DNA of 64,000 nucleotides, taken from the NCBI GenBank assembly GCA_937930635.1, contig CALHCF010000009.1:318702-382701 (forward strand), written 5' to 3'. Both the position numbers and the translations under genes were made by a program. Position 1 is the stretch's first letter. The number at the start of each line of letters is the position of its first letter. The notes beneath the pieces are model-generated. The model searched no databases, had not been told where the DNA came from, and was given only the letters and a program-made list of their open reading frames with translations. This DNA is from an uncultured Rhizobiaceae group bacterium (GTDB lineage Bacteria; Pseudomonadota; Alphaproteobacteria; Rhizobiales; Rhizobiaceae). Shown here piece after piece: positions 62,956 to 64,000 of this stretch.

Positions 62956-64000
62956 ATGGGCCATCGTTTCACTCAAGAGGACTTTATCCGCCTGTCGGCT
63001 GGCTATGACCAGGCACCGCAACGCTCCTTATCACTGAATGCAGAAGCGTATACTGATCCTCGCTGCTATTTGGTCGAGCAGGAAGCCATCATCGCTCGTA
63101 GCTGGCAATGGGTCTGTCATGTTGAAAAGGTTCGCGAACCCGGGTCTTACACAACTACCGTTATTGCCGGGAAACCGATTGCTATTGTGCGGGATGGCGA
63201 CGGCAGACTGCGCGCCTTCTACAATGTCTGCAAACACCGCGCCCATGAACTGCTGTGCGGTGATGGCAAGACCAACCGGATCATGTGCCCCTATCATGCC
63301 TGGGTTTACCGGCTTGATGGCCAGTTAGTCCGTTCACCTCACACCGAGAATCTTGAAAATTTCGATATCGGGAGCATCTGTCTGGATCAGGTCCAGATCG
63401 AAGAATTTTGCGGCTTCATCTATGTCAATCTCGACCCGCAGGCGGCTTCTCTTAGCTCGCAATCGGGAGATCTGGAAACGGAGATCCGACATTGGGCGCC
63501 GGACATCGACCAGCTAACCTTTGGCCATCGTCTGACTTACGATATCAAATCCAACTGGAAGAATGTCGTCGACAATTTCCTTGAGTGCTATCACTGCCCC
63601 ACAGCCCACAAGGATTTTTGCGAACTCGTGGATATGGACAGTTACAAGGTGACCACCCATGGAATTTATTCCAGCCACATGGCCGATGCGGGTAACTCAC
63701 CCAATGCCGCTTACGATGTATCCAATGCAAGCGTACGCACCCATGCTGTATGGTGGCTATGGCCCAATACATGTCTTATGCGCTACCCCGGTCGCTCTTC
63801 CATGATTGTCCTGAACATTATCCCGGCAGGTCCTGATCGCACTCTGGAGACCTATGATTTCTTTCTTGAGACCCCGCAGCCTGATGAAACTGAGCTGGAA
63901 GCCATTCGTTACCTCGATGAAGTTCTTCAGGTCGAAGACATTGGGCTGGTTGAAAGCGTGCAACGCGGCATGAACACGCCTGCGTTTCAGCAGGGGCGGA
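62956..64000 (+). CDS. Rieske non-heme iron oxygenase alpha subunit (5' part; cut by window edge)
   Basis: A frame from ATG 62956 (GAGGGAGA ribosome site) runs through the right edge: 348 codons are visible. The Rieske [2Fe-2S] ligands are C92, H94, C111 and H114 (CKHRAHELL and CPYHAWVY). The mononuclear-iron histidines are H213 and H218 in LECYHCPTAHKDF. It resembles oxygenases that act on choline, carnitine, glycine betaine or stachydrine as well as aromatic compounds. The betC neighbour favours a quaternary amine substrate. The reductase component is not visible. Confidence 0.88.
   Translation, partial: MGHRFTQEDFIRLSAGYDQAPQRSLSLNAEAYTDPRCYLVEQEAIIARSWQWVCHVEKVREPGSYTTTVIAGKPIAIVRDGDGRLRAFYNVCKHRAHELLCGDGKTNRIMCPYHAWVYRLDGQLVRSPHTENLENFDIGSICLDQVQIEEFCGFIYVNLDPQAASLSSQSGDLETEIRHWAPDIDQLTFGHRLTYDIKSNWKNVVDNFLECYHCPTAHKDFCELVDMDSYKVTTHGIYSSHMADAGNSPNAAYDVSNASVRTHAVWWLWPNTCLMRYPGRSSMIVLNIIPAGPDRTLETYDFFLETPQPDETELEAIRYLDEVLQVEDIGLVESVQRGMNTPAFQQGR

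Noticed and set aside
1-64000. Prophage, transposon or integrase signs
   Set aside because: No transposase, integrase, terminal repeat or tRNA-adjacent site was seen. The gene order looks like chromosomal operons.

Overview
The window looks like the chromosome of an alphaproteobacterium, probably a marine or soil member of the Hyphomicrobiales or Rhodobacterales. This is inferred from the gene families: a three-subunit formate dehydrogenase (FDH) surrounded by DUF3305, DUF3306, DUF6352, DUF6505 and DUF6494 genes, Smo/Mtl-type polyol uptake, a CatIJ-type CoA-transferase, and an SPFH protein. The GC content is moderate. I see no tRNA, rRNA, CRISPR array, insertion sequence or phage gene. Coding density is very high, with many 1 to 8 base gene overlaps. 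Only one gap exceeds 300 bases (27993-28678).

Region 1 (1-21466, all minus strand) is one long catabolic gene block. Reading in the direction of transcription it holds a branched-chain-amino-acid-type binding protein, an iron-type alcohol dehydrogenase, an aldehyde dehydrogenase and an AraC regulator with its own likely terminator. Then come LivH, LivM, LivG and a LivF fused to a Tm-1-like (UPF0261) domain, a phosphoenolpyruvate-hydrolase-like TIM barrel, a giant flotillin-like protein, two SRPBCC proteins, a molybdenum hydroxylase (FAD, 2Fe-2S and a molybdopterin subunit split into two genes), a MoxR ATPase and a VWA protein cut by the window edge. The block appears to import an unknown organic compound and hydroxylate or oxidise it. 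The flotillin carries about 59 consecutive 11-residue (hendecad) repeats.

Region 2 (21704-36211) holds an orphan ParA ATPase, a porin, a 4-oxalomesaconate-tautomerase/PrpF-like gene with a tripartite tricarboxylate transporter (TctA-TctB fusion and TctC), and a polyol operon: a LacI regulator, ABC importer components, a sorbitol-type SDR and a mannitol-type dehydrogenase. Stem-loops follow the binding-protein genes of all three transporters.

Region 3 (36377-57605) holds an MDR alcohol dehydrogenase, a flavin reductase, a TupBCA tungstate transporter and a large FDH locus. The locus encodes a TorD-like chaperone, a small Tat peptide, FdhA (Cys-type), FdhB, FdhC with an unusual C-terminal helix-hairpin-helix-like domain, a WD40-cytochrome c fusion, a 43-residue membrane peptide, a trypsin-like protease, and several accessory proteins of unknown function. 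A Mrp/ApbC carrier and an NrtS-like membrane protein follow. Tungstate uptake beside FDH suggests a tungsten- or molybdenum-dependent enzyme.

Region 4 (57859-64000, plus strand) holds pcaC-pcaH-pcaG, a two-subunit 3-oxoadipate CoA-transferase, a choline-sulfatase and the start of a Rieske oxygenase. It is a protocatechuate 3,4-cleavage and quaternary-ammonium/sulfate-ester catabolic block that lacks pcaB, pcaD and pcaF within the window.
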